The position numbers and the translations under genes are program-made. A stretch of 64,000 nt of DNA from an uncultured Limimonas sp. (GTDB taxonomy: Bacteria; Pseudomonadota; Alphaproteobacteria; Kiloniellales; Rhodovibrionaceae): assembly GCA_913055855.1 (NCBI GenBank), contig CAJXKW010000003.1:1-64000 (forward strand), in the 5' to 3' direction. The notes beneath the pieces are model-generated. The model worked only from the letters and a program-made list of their open reading frames with translations. It searched no databases and was not told where the DNA came from. Positions within the stretch are counted from its first letter, which is position 1, and every line of letters starts with the position of its first letter. Shown here in pieces: positions 40,890 through 50,434 of this stretch.

Positions 40890-41525
40890 ATGCGTTGGGC
40901 CAAGGCGGTTGCGGCCGGGCTGCTCGCGGGCGCGCTTTCGCTGGGCGCGGGTGGTGCTCAGGCGGCCGACGGGCACGACGGCGCCTACGAACCGGTAAAG
41001 ACCGACAGCGGCTTGCTGGCGCAGCCCTGGTATCTCAATTCCTTCCTCGATTTGGCGGCCGATCTCGCCAACGCGAGCGAGAAGGACAAGCGCTTCGTCG
41101 TCGTGTGGGAGCAGACGGGCTGCCCCTACTGCGAGCGCATGCACGAGGAAAACTACACGATCCCGGCGATTACCGATTATGTGCGCGAGCACTTCGACGT
41201 TCTGCAGTTGAACCTGCACGGCGCGCGCCGGGTAACGGATTTCGACGGGGAAGTGCTGCCCGAGAACGACCTTGCGCGCAAATACGGCGTCACTTACACG
41301 CCGACGATTCAGTTCTTCCCGGCGGATCCCGCGAAAGCCCGGGGCAAGCCCGGGCACAAGGCGGAAATCGAGCGCGTCGCGGGCTATCTGAAGCCGGTGC
41401 CCTTTCTGGCGGCGTTCAAGTACGTGGCCGACAAGACGTACCGGGACGTCGGCCTGCGGGCCTACCTGAACCAGCAGGCCCGCAGCGACCTGAAGGACGC
41501 CGGTTTCCAACCCCAGAGCTGGTAG
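40890..41525 (+). CDS. soxW: SoxW-like periplasmic thioredoxin
   Basis: Signal peptide, VVWEQTGCPYCERMHEENY, followed by YTPTIQFFP. Confidence 0.88.
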   Translation: MRWAKAVAAGLLAGALSLGAGGAQAADGHDGAYEPVKTDSGLLAQPWYLNSFLDLAADLANASEKDKRFVVVWEQTGCPYCERMHEENYTIPAITDYVREHFDVLQLNLHGARRVTDFDGEVLPENDLARKYGVTYTPTIQFFPADPAKARGKPGHKAEIERVAGYLKPVPFLAAFKYVADKTYRDVGLRAYLNQQARSDLKDAGFQPQSW

Positions 41526-41538
41526 CAGGTCGCACGCC

Positions 41539-42831
41539 ATGCGCGAGCGGATGACGGCGCGCCAATGCGCCTGGCGGCGGCGCAGCCTCCTGGGCGGCGT
41601 GACGGGTGTGGCGACCCTCGCGGCGCTGGGTGGCGCACCCGCTGTGGCGGGCCGGGCGCAGCCCCGTCTGGTCGTGGTCGGCGGCGGTCCGGGCGGTCTC
41701 TCGGTCGCCCGGCGGATCGCCGAACAGGGCGGCGTCCGGGTCACGGTGATCGAGGCGAATGCCCGGTACGCCGCCTGCTTCTGGAGCAACCACGTGTACG
41801 GCGGCACGGCCGATCCCGACTCCATCCTGTACGGCTACGACGGCGTCCGCGCGGCGGGGGTCGAGGTGATCCAGGACCGCGCCGTGGCCGTCGACCGCGA
41901 GCGGCGCGCGGTCCGTCTCGCCACCGGCGGACGGGTCGCCTACGACCGGCTTTTGATCGCGCCGGGCATCGGCTTCCGCGACGTGCCGGGCTATGACGCG
42001 GCGGCGCAGAAGGCCATGCCGCACGCGTACGACACCCGGCCCGGCTCGCTGATGAAGCTCCGGCAGCAGCTACGGGACATGCCGGACGGCGGCAAGGTGC
42101 TCGTCGCCGTGCCCGGCGGCACCTACCGGTGTCCCCCGGCGCCCTATGAGCGGGTCAGCCTGATCGCGCACTACCTCAAGCATGCCAAGCCGAAAAGCAC
42201 CATCCAGGTGATCGACGGCAAGAACACCTTCCTGCACCAGGCCGTCACGCAACGCGCCTGGAAGGAGCGCTATCCGGGCATGATCGAATGGCTGCCGGTC
42301 GACTTCGTCGGCGAGGTGCAAGCCGTCGAGGCGGGGACCCGGACGCTGCACACCGGCTTCGGCCGCTTCACCGGCGACGTGGTGAATTTCATTCCGCCCC
42401 AGCGCGCCGGCGACATCGCGGTGAACGCGGGACTGGCCGACGAGACGGGGTTCTGCCCGGTCGCGTTCCCGCAGATGCGTTCCCGGCGCGACGACACGGT
42501 GTTCGTCGTGGGCGACGCGGTCGAGGCGCACACCATGCCCAAGGCGGCGACGGCAGCGGTCAGTCAGGCCCATGCCTGCGCCGGGGCGATCCGCCAGGAC
42601 CTGCTGGGCGCGACGCCGCCGAGTCCGGCGCTGGAACTGGCTTGCTACAGCTTTCTCGATCCGCGTCACGCGGTGATCAATACCAGCACCTACGCGCCCA
42701 CCACCGGCGGCGGCGTGAAACGGGTGGACGCCTACAACAGCGACAAGCGCGAGAGCGCAGAGACCCGCCGGAACCAGGCGGCCGAGGCGCAGGGCTGGTT
42801 CCGGAGCGTCACCAGGCACCTGTTCGCCTGA
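41539..42831 (+). CDS. SoxF/FccB-like sulfide dehydrogenase flavoprotein (second paralog)
   Basis: VVVGGGPGGLSVARRIAEQGG, RYAACFWSNHVYGG, same layout as fccB. Confidence 0.9.
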   Translation: MRERMTARQCAWRRRSLLGGVTGVATLAALGGAPAVAGRAQPRLVVVGGGPGGLSVARRIAEQGGVRVTVIEANARYAACFWSNHVYGGTADPDSILYGYDGVRAAGVEVIQDRAVAVDRERRAVRLATGGRVAYDRLLIAPGIGFRDVPGYDAAAQKAMPHAYDTRPGSLMKLRQQLRDMPDGGKVLVAVPGGTYRCPPAPYERVSLIAHYLKHAKPKSTIQVIDGKNTFLHQAVTQRAWKERYPGMIEWLPVDFVGEVQAVEAGTRTLHTGFGRFTGDVVNFIPPQRAGDIAVNAGLADETGFCPVAFPQMRSRRDDTVFVVGDAVEAHTMPKAATAAVSQAHACAGAIRQDLLGATPPSPALELACYSFLDPRHAVINTSTYAPTTGGGVKRVDAYNSDKRESAETRRNQAAEAQGWFRSVTRHLFA

Positions 42832-42952
42832 CCGTGGCACAGCCGGCCGCCGCTGCGCGCGGACCACCCGATGGCGGCGGCAACGACCGGGGCTCGAAAA
42901 AAACGGCGCGGCCAACGCGCCAGGCACCGCACCCGCGAGAGAGGGAGGTAAC

Positions 42953-44332
42953 ATGAGCGATACACCACGCGAGCCGGCCGCCCGGCCGTCGCGCCGGGAC
43001 GCGGAAGATCCGCGGGCCGGCGACCAGGGTGCGCCCTCGCCCGGCGACGGTGGCGATCACGGAACCGGCCGACGCAACTTCCTGCGCGCCGGACTGGGAG
43101 CGGCCGGCGGTCTGGTCGCCGCCACCACCGGCGCGGGCAAGGCCGCGGCCGCCGGCGGCTCGGGCAATTCCGCCAGCAACGCCATCACGAACTTGCCCAC
43201 CTGGACCAAGTACCTGGGTCCCGGCGTTGAGGCGCGGCCCTACGGCCAGCCGTCGAAATTCGAGGACTCCGTGGTCCGGCGCAACGTGGACTGGCTGACC
43301 GCGACCAAGCAGTCCTCGGTGAACTTCACGCCGATTTATGCGCTCGAGGGCTTCGTCACGCCCAACGGCATCTGCTTCGAGCGCCACCACGGCGGACGTG
43401 CGGACGTCGATCCGGCCCAGCACCGGCTCATGGTGAACGGCCACGTCGAACGCGAGCTGGTGTTCACCCTGAACGACCTGCTGCGCATGCCGCAGGCGAG
43501 CCGATTCTACTTCCTGGAGTGTGCCGCCAACACCGGCATGGAATGGCACGGCGCGCAATTGAACGGGGTGCAGTTCACCCACGGCATGCTCCACTGCGTG
43601 CAGTACACCGGCGTGACGCTGCGCACCCTGTTCCGCGAGGCGGGGTTGAAGGAAAACGCCAAATGGGTGCTCGCCGAGGGCGCGGATGCCGCGGCGATGA
43701 CCCGGACGATCCCGCTGGACAAGGCCCTCGACGACTGCATGGTCGCGTACGCCCAGAACGGCGAGCGCCTGCGCCCGGAACAGGGCTACCCCCTGCGCCT
43801 CGTGGTGCCGGGCTACGAAGGCAACATGTGGGTGAAGTGGCTGCGCCGGCTCGAGGTCGGCGACAAGCCCTACCACACGCGCTGGGAGACCGCGACCTAC
43901 ACCGACCTCATGCCCTCCGGCAAGGCGCGGCAGTTCACCTGGGTGATGGAGCCCAAATCGGTCATCACCAACCCGTCGCCGGAAATGCCGCTGGTCGACA
44001 AGGGCCGGCAGTTGCTGCGGGGCCTGGCCTGGTCCGGCCACGGCAAGGTCAAGCGCGTCGACATCTCCTTCGACGGCGGTGTCAACTGGCGCACGGCCGA
44101 GCTGCAGGATCCGGTCCTGCCGCGCTGCCTGACCCGCTTTGTCCTGCCGTTCGAATGGAACGGCGAGGAAATGCTGGTGCAAAGCCGCGTCATCGACGAG
44201 ACGGATTACGTGCAGCCCACCATCACCGAGCTGCACAAGGCGCGCGGCACGGAATCCATCTACCACAACAATGCGATCCAGACCTGGCTGATCAAATCCA
44301 CCGGGGAGGCGGAGAATGTCCATGTTGCCTAA
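42953..44332 (+). CDS. soxC: Sulfite/sulfane dehydrogenase molybdoprotein SoxC
   Basis: Tat-type RRNFLRAGLGAAGG; FYFLECAANTGMEWHG; sulfite oxidase-like C-terminal domain. Confidence 0.94.
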   Translation: MSDTPREPAARPSRRDAEDPRAGDQGAPSPGDGGDHGTGRRNFLRAGLGAAGGLVAATTGAGKAAAAGGSGNSASNAITNLPTWTKYLGPGVEARPYGQPSKFEDSVVRRNVDWLTATKQSSVNFTPIYALEGFVTPNGICFERHHGGRADVDPAQHRLMVNGHVERELVFTLNDLLRMPQASRFYFLECAANTGMEWHGAQLNGVQFTHGMLHCVQYTGVTLRTLFREAGLKENAKWVLAEGADAAAMTRTIPLDKALDDCMVAYAQNGERLRPEQGYPLRLVVPGYEGNMWVKWLRRLEVGDKPYHTRWETATYTDLMPSGKARQFTWVMEPKSVITNPSPEMPLVDKGRQLLRGLAWSGHGKVKRVDISFDGGVNWRTAELQDPVLPRCLTRFVLPFEWNGEEMLVQSRVIDETDYVQPTITELHKARGTESIYHNNAIQTWLIKSTGEAENVHVA

Positions 44333-45044
44333 GCCAGTCGCGTTTCCGGGCGCGGCCGCGCTCGTGCTGGGTGTCGCCGTCGGCGCCGCGGCGGGCGACG
44401 ATACCCGCCCGACCGGCCTGGGACGCCCGGCCAGCGAGGCGGAGATCCGGGCCTGGAACGTCGATATACCGGTGGACGGCGACGGCGCGCCGGAAGGCGC
44501 CGGCACGGCCAAGCAGGGCCAGGCGATCTACGACCAGGAGTGCGCCACCTGTCACGGCGTGTTCGGCGAAGGCAAGGGCCGTTATCCGGCACTCATGGGT
44601 GGCCGCGGAAGCCTGGACAGCAAGGACCCGGAAAAGACGGTAGGCAGTTATTGGCCCTACGCGACCACGCTGTGGGCCTATATTCACCGGGCCATGCCGT
44701 TTGGCAACGCCCAGGCCCTGACCATCGACGAGACCTATGCGGTAACGGCGTATGTCCTCAACATGAACGACATCTTCCCCTACGACAAAAAGTTGACGGA
44801 CGAGAACATCGCCGACGTCGAGATGCCCAACCGCGACGGCTTCATCCGGCCCGATCCCCGACCCGATGTCGACACCGGCAAGCCGTGCATGCACAACTGC
44901 CGTCAACAGGTCGAGATCACCGGTCGTGCCACAGAAATCGGCGTGACCCCGGAGAACCGCGGCCACCGGACGCTGGTGCAGCCGCCCCCGAAGGCCGCGC
45001 CGGGCGGAAAGAACAAGGCCAAGGCAACGACGGAAACGGAATGA
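44316..45044 (+). CDS. soxD: SoxD-like monoheme c-type cytochrome
   Basis: Follows and overlaps soxC; CATCHGVFGEGKGRYP; PCMHNCRQQVEITGRATEIGVTPEN. Confidence 0.88.
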   Translation: MSMLPKPVAFPGAAALVLGVAVGAAAGDDTRPTGLGRPASEAEIRAWNVDIPVDGDGAPEGAGTAKQGQAIYDQECATCHGVFGEGKGRYPALMGGRGSLDSKDPEKTVGSYWPYATTLWAYIHRAMPFGNAQALTIDETYAVTAYVLNMNDIFPYDKKLTDENIADVEMPNRDGFIRPDPRPDVDTGKPCMHNCRQQVEITGRATEIGVTPENRGHRTLVQPPPKAAPGGKNKAKATTETE

Positions 45045-45149
45045 CCGGGGCGACGGCCGCGCGGCCGGGCTCGACCGCCGGCGAACGACCGGCGGCCCCC
45101 GCCGGCCGGCGGGCCGGCCTAGTCGCCGCCCTGGGCGCGGTCGCCGCCG

Positions 45150-45704
45150 CTACTCGATCTTGATGTAGGCGAAGCCCTTGTTCTGCAACTCGGCAACCCG
45201 CACCACGCCCGACGCGACGGAATCGACGCCGTCGTAGAGCTTGCCCTTCGGCAGGCCGACCCGTTCGCGCGTGATATCGCACAGCTCGAGCTTGACGTTG
45301 TAGGTGTCCTGGAGCGTGTTCAAGCGCCCTTTGAGGTTGTCGCGCCGCTCTGCAAGGGCCGCGTCCGCCTCGAACGGCGTGCCCTTGAGCTTGTTATCCG
45401 TGAGGAACCGGATCCCGTAGGAATTGAAGACGATCCGCACATCGTAGTCGCGAAGCTGATTCCGGTAGGTGGTCACCATATTGTAAACGCTGGTAAGCAT
45501 GGCGCTGAACCGGCGCGGATTCTTGAAGTCCGCATGGTAGACCACCTGGGCCGGCCCGCCCCCCATGGAGTCCGCGGCGGCGGCGGCTTTGCTCGGCACG
45601 CCTGCGGCAACGGCCGTAAGCGCGAGCGCAACCGCGAAGGGGGCAAGCGACCAACGGCGCAGACGACCGCGAGGTGCGCTCGGCTGGGGATCACCCGGTT
45701 GCAT
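45150..45704 (-). CDS. Exported DsrE-family protein
   Basis: VVYHADFKNPRRFSAMLTSVYNMVTTYRNQLRDYDVRIVFNSYGIRFL; N-terminal signal/TM; downstream of soxX. Confidence 0.8.
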   Translation of the reverse strand: MQPGDPQPSAPRGRLRRWSLAPFAVALALTAVAAGVPSKAAAAADSMGGGPAQVVYHADFKNPRRFSAMLTSVYNMVTTYRNQLRDYDVRIVFNSYGIRFLTDNKLKGTPFEADAALAERRDNLKGRLNTLQDTYNVKLELCDITRERVGLPKGKLYDGVDSVASGVVRVAELQNKGFAYIKIE

Positions 45705-45858
45705 GTTTCACCTCCTGGCGTTCCGGACGGCCGGCAATCCGGCATTTCAGCGCGGCTGCGTGAACTCGGCCGCGTGGTGAATCGGGCCGCCGGGGGCGCA
45801 TGCATCGCCGAATGCACGGCGTACACAGCCCCCAAGCGGCATCCCCGTTGTCGGCGGC

Positions 45859-46557
45859 CTATTGATTGACCGGTGAATCGGGGTCCAGGAGATACGCCAT
45901 GACGTGGGCGATCTTGTCCTGGGAAAGGAAGTCATTGGCGCCGAAACGGGGCATCTTGGTGCAGGGAAAGAACTGGTGCGGATTGTAGATCACCTCGTAG
46001 GTGTACTGCTTGGTCTGCTCGGTCAGTCCCCGCGTCTCGCCGTATCCGATCAGGCTCGGCCCCAGGGTGCCGGACCGGATTTTCTTATCCTCTTCCATCT
46101 GGTGACAATTGATGCACAGGCCCCCGGTCTGGCGCGCCTCATGGTCATCGATCTTGTGGCCGACGCGGTAGCCGTAGGCATTTTCGGCGATCGTCTGCCC
46201 CTTTTCCCAGTCGCCAAGTTCAATGCCGCCGTCCGGATAGGCCGTATTCTCCCGGGCCATTTCGGTCACTTTCTGTGCGGTCGCGCTGTCGATCTGACCG
46301 CCATTCAATGCCGAACACGTTTTCTGCAGCTTGTCCTGTTGGAGGCGAGCGCGCACCGTCCCGCCTTCCTGGGTCTTCATGTCGGTGTCGAAGCCGTTGG
46401 CCTTGAAAATCAGATATTCCGCCAGCTCTTCCGCACTCATCTCCGTGTAGTCGACATTTTTCGAAGATCCGGCCACGGCGTGTCCGCTGGCAAATGCACA
46501 AAGCAACAGTACGAACAGGGCAAAAAATGCCGGATTATGACGCCATGTGCGGTCCAT
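45859..46557 (-). CDS. soxX: SoxX cytochrome c
   Basis: GLCINCHQMEED heme site, GTLGPSLIGYG, FPCTKMPRFGAN; downstream of soxA. Confidence 0.9.
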   Translation of the reverse strand: MDRTWRHNPAFFALFVLLLCAFASGHAVAGSSKNVDYTEMSAEELAEYLIFKANGFDTDMKTQEGGTVRARLQQDKLQKTCSALNGGQIDSATAQKVTEMARENTAYPDGGIELGDWEKGQTIAENAYGYRVGHKIDDHEARQTGGLCINCHQMEEDKKIRSGTLGPSLIGYGETRGLTEQTKQYTYEVIYNPHQFFPCTKMPRFGANDFLSQDKIAHVMAYLLDPDSPVNQ

Positions 46558-46590
46558 GATCAGTCCTCCCCAGACTCGGTGCTTTTGCGG

Positions 46591-47463
46591 TCAGCGCTTC
46601 AGGTCGGGCAAGATCGCCGGTTCGCCGCGAGCCGCGTCCTTCCAGAAACTCATGATGGCAATGGCGGCGTCCGAGCGGCGATTGATCCGACCTTTCCGCA
46701 TTTGCCAATAGCAGCCGCGCACGCGCTGGTAAGGGCTGCGCACGGATGACTTGCCGACACGCTGGGCCGGCCAGGAAACCGCCTTGGTCCACTCCTTGGG
46801 ATTGTTCATGTTGGGCAGCACCGAAGCCCGGATCCGCTTGCCGGTTTCGCCGTGACAGGTGTTGCAGCTAAAGTCGAGGATACTGGACCGGCGATAGAAC
46901 ATGGCTTCGCCGGCATCCCGCATCGCCTTCTCCAGCGGATGCTCCATCGGCGGGTCCCAGGCATAGCCGTTGGACTGAGCGGCCACATACGCCATGAGAG
47001 CCCGGATTTGCGACCGGTTCGTCAATTCGGGGGCGTCTTCCGGGAAGCCCTGGATGGTCTTCATGCAATGGACCAGACGCGTCTCCAGGTCCATAACCCG
47101 GCCGGTATCTTCAAAATACCGTGGCATTTCGGCATACGCACCGGCAAGCACACCGGGACCCTTTCCGAAATCGCACGTCTCAAGAGATTTGTTATTGGGA
47201 CCCCGCTTTCTCTCGAACAACGCTTTGCCGTCATCGACGACGAAATAGGCCGGATTGTTCCCCATCATCATGAGGTTTTGCGGACTTTGCGTGAGATAGT
47301 CGGAATTGGACTGGTCGATGAGATTCGTCAGGATATCCTTCGGGGCATCATTCGTGCAGTTGACGCACTGTGCGCTCGCATTGCCGATCAGCGCGAAGGT
47401 GGCAACCGGAACCGCGAGCAGCAGATTCCGGCCCGCCCGCGACGGTCTCATGAGCTTTGGCAT
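46591..47463 (-). CDS. soxA: SoxA cytochrome, monoheme type
   Basis: LETCDFGKGPGVLAGAYAEMPRYFEDTGRV, SCNTCHGETGKRIRASVLPNMNN, RVRGCYWQMRKG active-site Cys. Confidence 0.93.
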   Translation of the reverse strand: MPKLMRPSRAGRNLLLAVPVATFALIGNASAQCVNCTNDAPKDILTNLIDQSNSDYLTQSPQNLMMMGNNPAYFVVDDGKALFERKRGPNNKSLETCDFGKGPGVLAGAYAEMPRYFEDTGRVMDLETRLVHCMKTIQGFPEDAPELTNRSQIRALMAYVAAQSNGYAWDPPMEHPLEKAMRDAGEAMFYRRSSILDFSCNTCHGETGKRIRASVLPNMNNPKEWTKAVSWPAQRVGKSSVRSPYQRVRGCYWQMRKGRINRRSDAAIAIMSFWKDAARGEPAILPDLKR

Positions 47464-47850
47464 CGTCCTCTCTCCTCCCCGTCGATCCATGCGGGTTCGC
47501 CGCGATTTGCGCACGGTGTCCCGTAAACCCGCGTGATCCATTGGCGCCTTTGTTGATGATCAGAATCCGCTCCTGGCTGTGGCGCACTTGATTAGGTTCC
47601 CATTTTTCCAGGCGGATCGTGGGCGGGATCTTGCCGATGTGACGATCCCCATACCTTGCATACGAGGTTGAACCCTGGCGCAGCGAGTTGGCAGCGTCAA
47701 CACGCCGCGGTCTTTTCATCGGACCGGATATGGAATGAATGGCCGGCAAAGCCGGTTTGGCCGTGTGGTCTGGGGGCCAGGGACTGGCGCGGTCTGATCG
47801 CCAGACCAAAAGCGTTGACATGCGCCGCGCGCAACGCGAACCTTAGCACA

Positions 47851-48261
47851 ATGTTATATACCGGCCACCACAAGGGCGGGCGACATGCCTTGGCCGCTGT
47901 CCTGGCGGGTATCGTCGCACTTGCCGCCCCGGCTGCCAACGCTGCCGAACTGGTCATGTTCACCAGTCCGGGCTGCCCGTGGTGCGCAGCCTGGGAGCGC
48001 GAAGTGGGGGATGCGTATGCCAAGACCGACCTCGGACAGGTCGCGCCGCTGCGCCGGGTCAATCTGCACCGGGACGACACGGCCGGTCTGGACCTGGACC
48101 GCGTCGTTCGGGTCACGCCGACGTTCGTGCTCGCCCGGGACGGGCGTGAGCTGGGCCGAATCGCCGGCTACCCCGGCGAATCGCATTTCTGGACGCGCCT
48201 GGAACAGCTGATCGCGCAGCTCAAGAAACAACCACCGCAGAACGCAAAAGCCGAGCCGTGA
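47851..48261 (+). CDS. soxS: SoxS-like periplasmic thioredoxin
   Basis: MFTSPGCPWCAAWEREVGDAYAKTDLG. Confidence 0.88.
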   Translation: MLYTGHHKGGRHALAAVLAGIVALAAPAANAAELVMFTSPGCPWCAAWEREVGDAYAKTDLGQVAPLRRVNLHRDDTAGLDLDRVVRVTPTFVLARDGRELGRIAGYPGESHFWTRLEQLIAQLKKQPPQNAKAEP

Positions 48262-48389
48262 TGCGCCCGTCCCGAAAGCCGGACGGGACGCGCACGGCCG
48301 AGGGTCCGCAAATGGGCCCGGTGCCGCGGTTTCGCCCGACGGAGCCGCGGGACCAGAAACCAAAGCGACGAGAGGGGAGAGGATCGCTC

Positions 48390-48899
48390 ATGGTGAGACG
48401 TTTGGCGTGTGCGGGCGCACTCGCCGCCGGCGTCGCGGCGGCGCCGGCGGCCGCCCAGGACAACGGAAACGCGACCGTATCCTTCGAAGTCATGAAACCG
48501 TCCCTGGCCGTCGAGGCGGCCGAGGCCGCCCGGGCACACTGTCTGGACGAAGGCTATCAGGTGGCCGCCGCGGTGGTGGACCGCTTCGGCGTCACGCAGG
48601 CGCTCGTGCGCTCGCGGTATGCCGGCCCGCACACCGTCGATACGGCGGCGCGCAAGGCCTACACCGCCGTCAGCTTCCGCACCGACACGCTGTCGCTCGT
48701 CGAGCCCACCCAGGCCAACTCGCTGCAGGCGGGCGCACGCGACATTCCGAAGGTGCTCATGTTGGGCGGCGGCCAGCCGGTCCGATCCGGGGGCAGCCTG
48801 ATCGGCGCCGTGGGTGTCTCCGGTGCGCCCTCCGGCGAGGAGGACGCGGCCTGCGCCGAGGCGGGAATCGCGGCGATCAGCGACGACTTGGCGTTCTAG
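48390..48899 (+). CDS. Exported GlcG/HbpS-like protein
   Basis: AAEAARAHCLDEGYQVAAAVVDRFGVTQALVR...GGQPVRSGGSLIGAVGVSGA. Confidence 0.85.
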   Translation: MVRRLACAGALAAGVAAAPAAAQDNGNATVSFEVMKPSLAVEAAEAARAHCLDEGYQVAAAVVDRFGVTQALVRSRYAGPHTVDTAARKAYTAVSFRTDTLSLVEPTQANSLQAGARDIPKVLMLGGGQPVRSGGSLIGAVGVSGAPSGEEDAACAEAGIAAISDDLAF

Positions 48900-49007
48900 C
48901 AGCCGGAGAGCGGTCGCCGGTCCGACTGGCGACTCGACGGGACGGCGTTATCGCACGCCGGCGCTCGCGTGCGATTCGACCAAATAGACGGGATTGAGGG
49001 AGTTGGC

Positions 49008-49493
49008 ATGATGAAAAGCATGATCGACGGTCGCGGTTTGACCCGGCGCCGCATGCTGTCCAACGCGGCGATGGGGACCATCGCGATCGCCGGGGCGAGT
49101 CTCTTCTCGCGCTCGGCCGCCGCGACCCGCGCCGAGGCGATGGCGGCGATCAAGGAGCGAATCGGCGACAAGGACCCGAAAACGTCGAGCAAGATCGAAC
49201 TCGACGTGCCCGAGATCGCGGAGAACGGCAGCACCGTACCGATGGGCGTGAAGGTCGACAGTCCCATGACGGACGCCGACCACGTCAAAGCCGTTCACGT
49301 CATGGCCACCAAGAACCCCGATCCGGAAATCATCACGTTCAAGTTCACGCCGGTGAGCGGTCGGGCCGAGGCGCAGACGCGCATGCGGCTGGCCGAGACC
49401 CAGGAGGTCGTGGCGGTCGCCGAGCTGTCGGACGGTTCGACGCTCATGGCGCAGAAGAAAGTCAAGGTCACAATCGGTGGCTGTGGCGGTTGA
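49008..49493 (+). CDS. soxY: SoxY sulfur-carrier protein
   Basis: Tat-type TRRRMLSNAAMGT and C-terminal VTIGGCGG. Confidence 0.96.
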   Translation: MMKSMIDGRGLTRRRMLSNAAMGTIAIAGASLFSRSAAATRAEAMAAIKERIGDKDPKTSSKIELDVPEIAENGSTVPMGVKVDSPMTDADHVKAVHVMATKNPDPEIITFKFTPVSGRAEAQTRMRLAETQEVVAVAELSDGSTLMAQKKVKVTIGGCGG

Positions 49494-49545
49494 GGCCGCA
49501 GCCGCACCGGGATGGTAAACGCATTCGTGTGAAGGGAGACCGACC

Positions 49546-49872
49546 ATGGCGAACAATCCCCCTCGCGTGCGGGTGCCCCGCTCCGCCGCCAAAGGCGATG
49601 TGATCGGGATCAAGACGCTGATCTCGCACGAGATGGAGACCGGCCAGCGCCGGGATGACGAAGGCAACAAGATCCCGCGCAACATCATCCACACGTTCAA
49701 GTGTCTCTACAACGGCGAAACCGTGTTCGAGGCCGATATGTACCCGGGCGTGTCCGCCAACCCCTACTTCGAGTTCTACATCAAGGCCGTCGAAAGCGGC
49801 GAGCTGGAGTTCGTCTGGATCGAGGACGGCGGGCAGACCTTCAGCACCAAGGAACCCATTGAGGTTTCCTGA
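49546..49872 (+). CDS. soxZ: SoxZ
   Basis: 108 aa; PRVRVPRSAAKGDVIGIKTLISHEMETGQRRD. Confidence 0.96.
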   Translation: MANNPPRVRVPRSAAKGDVIGIKTLISHEMETGQRRDDEGNKIPRNIIHTFKCLYNGETVFEADMYPGVSANPYFEFYIKAVESGELEFVWIEDGGQTFSTKEPIEVS

Positions 49873-50434
49873 TACGATGCCGGCGCTGTGCCCGGCGCCG
49901 GCCATGATAACAAAGCTCTGGGGAAAGCGGTCATAAAACGGTTGCGGACGCGCGTGCGACGCGGACGCCGCGGACGCCCGATCCCCTGAACGGTCGGGGC
50001 ATTCGCAAACCGCCTCAGGGGATCGACGGGCATCCGCTCGGTCCCGCGGGCGGCGCCCGCCGCTCCGCCTGGGCACAACCCGCCGTGTGTGGGGACAGCG
50101 CGGTCAGTCTGGACGCGCCGCACGGCATGGTCGTGCGCGCGGGCCGTGTGGGTCGTGGTCGGGATGTTTGCGTCCGGGCGCAGGCAGGTCGCCGCCGGGG
50201 ACGGCTGCCAACGCGGTCGGGTGTTCGCGGAGATCCGGCGACACCACGGTTCGGCCGAGCCGCGATTGCGCGTGCCGCGGCCGCCGGCCCCGGTGGGGCG
50301 CGCCGCGGCGGAACACGCTGTCTCCAGCAGCACGGTGGTCCGGCCTCGATGGCCCGGGTATCGATGGCCCGGCTATCCATGTCCGCCCGTGCCGCGCGTG
50401 CACCCGTTTCGTTCACGCCCAAGGAGGCTATCCG

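Noticed and set aside
42809-44512. 567-aa minus-strand ORF antisense to soxC
   Set aside because: Shadow ORF with no family features; soxC is clear.
49873-50434. Possible extra gene between soxZ and soxB
   Set aside because: Reading frames here are only unsupported N-terminal extensions of soxB or antisense frames; no recognisable motif or good start/RBS found.
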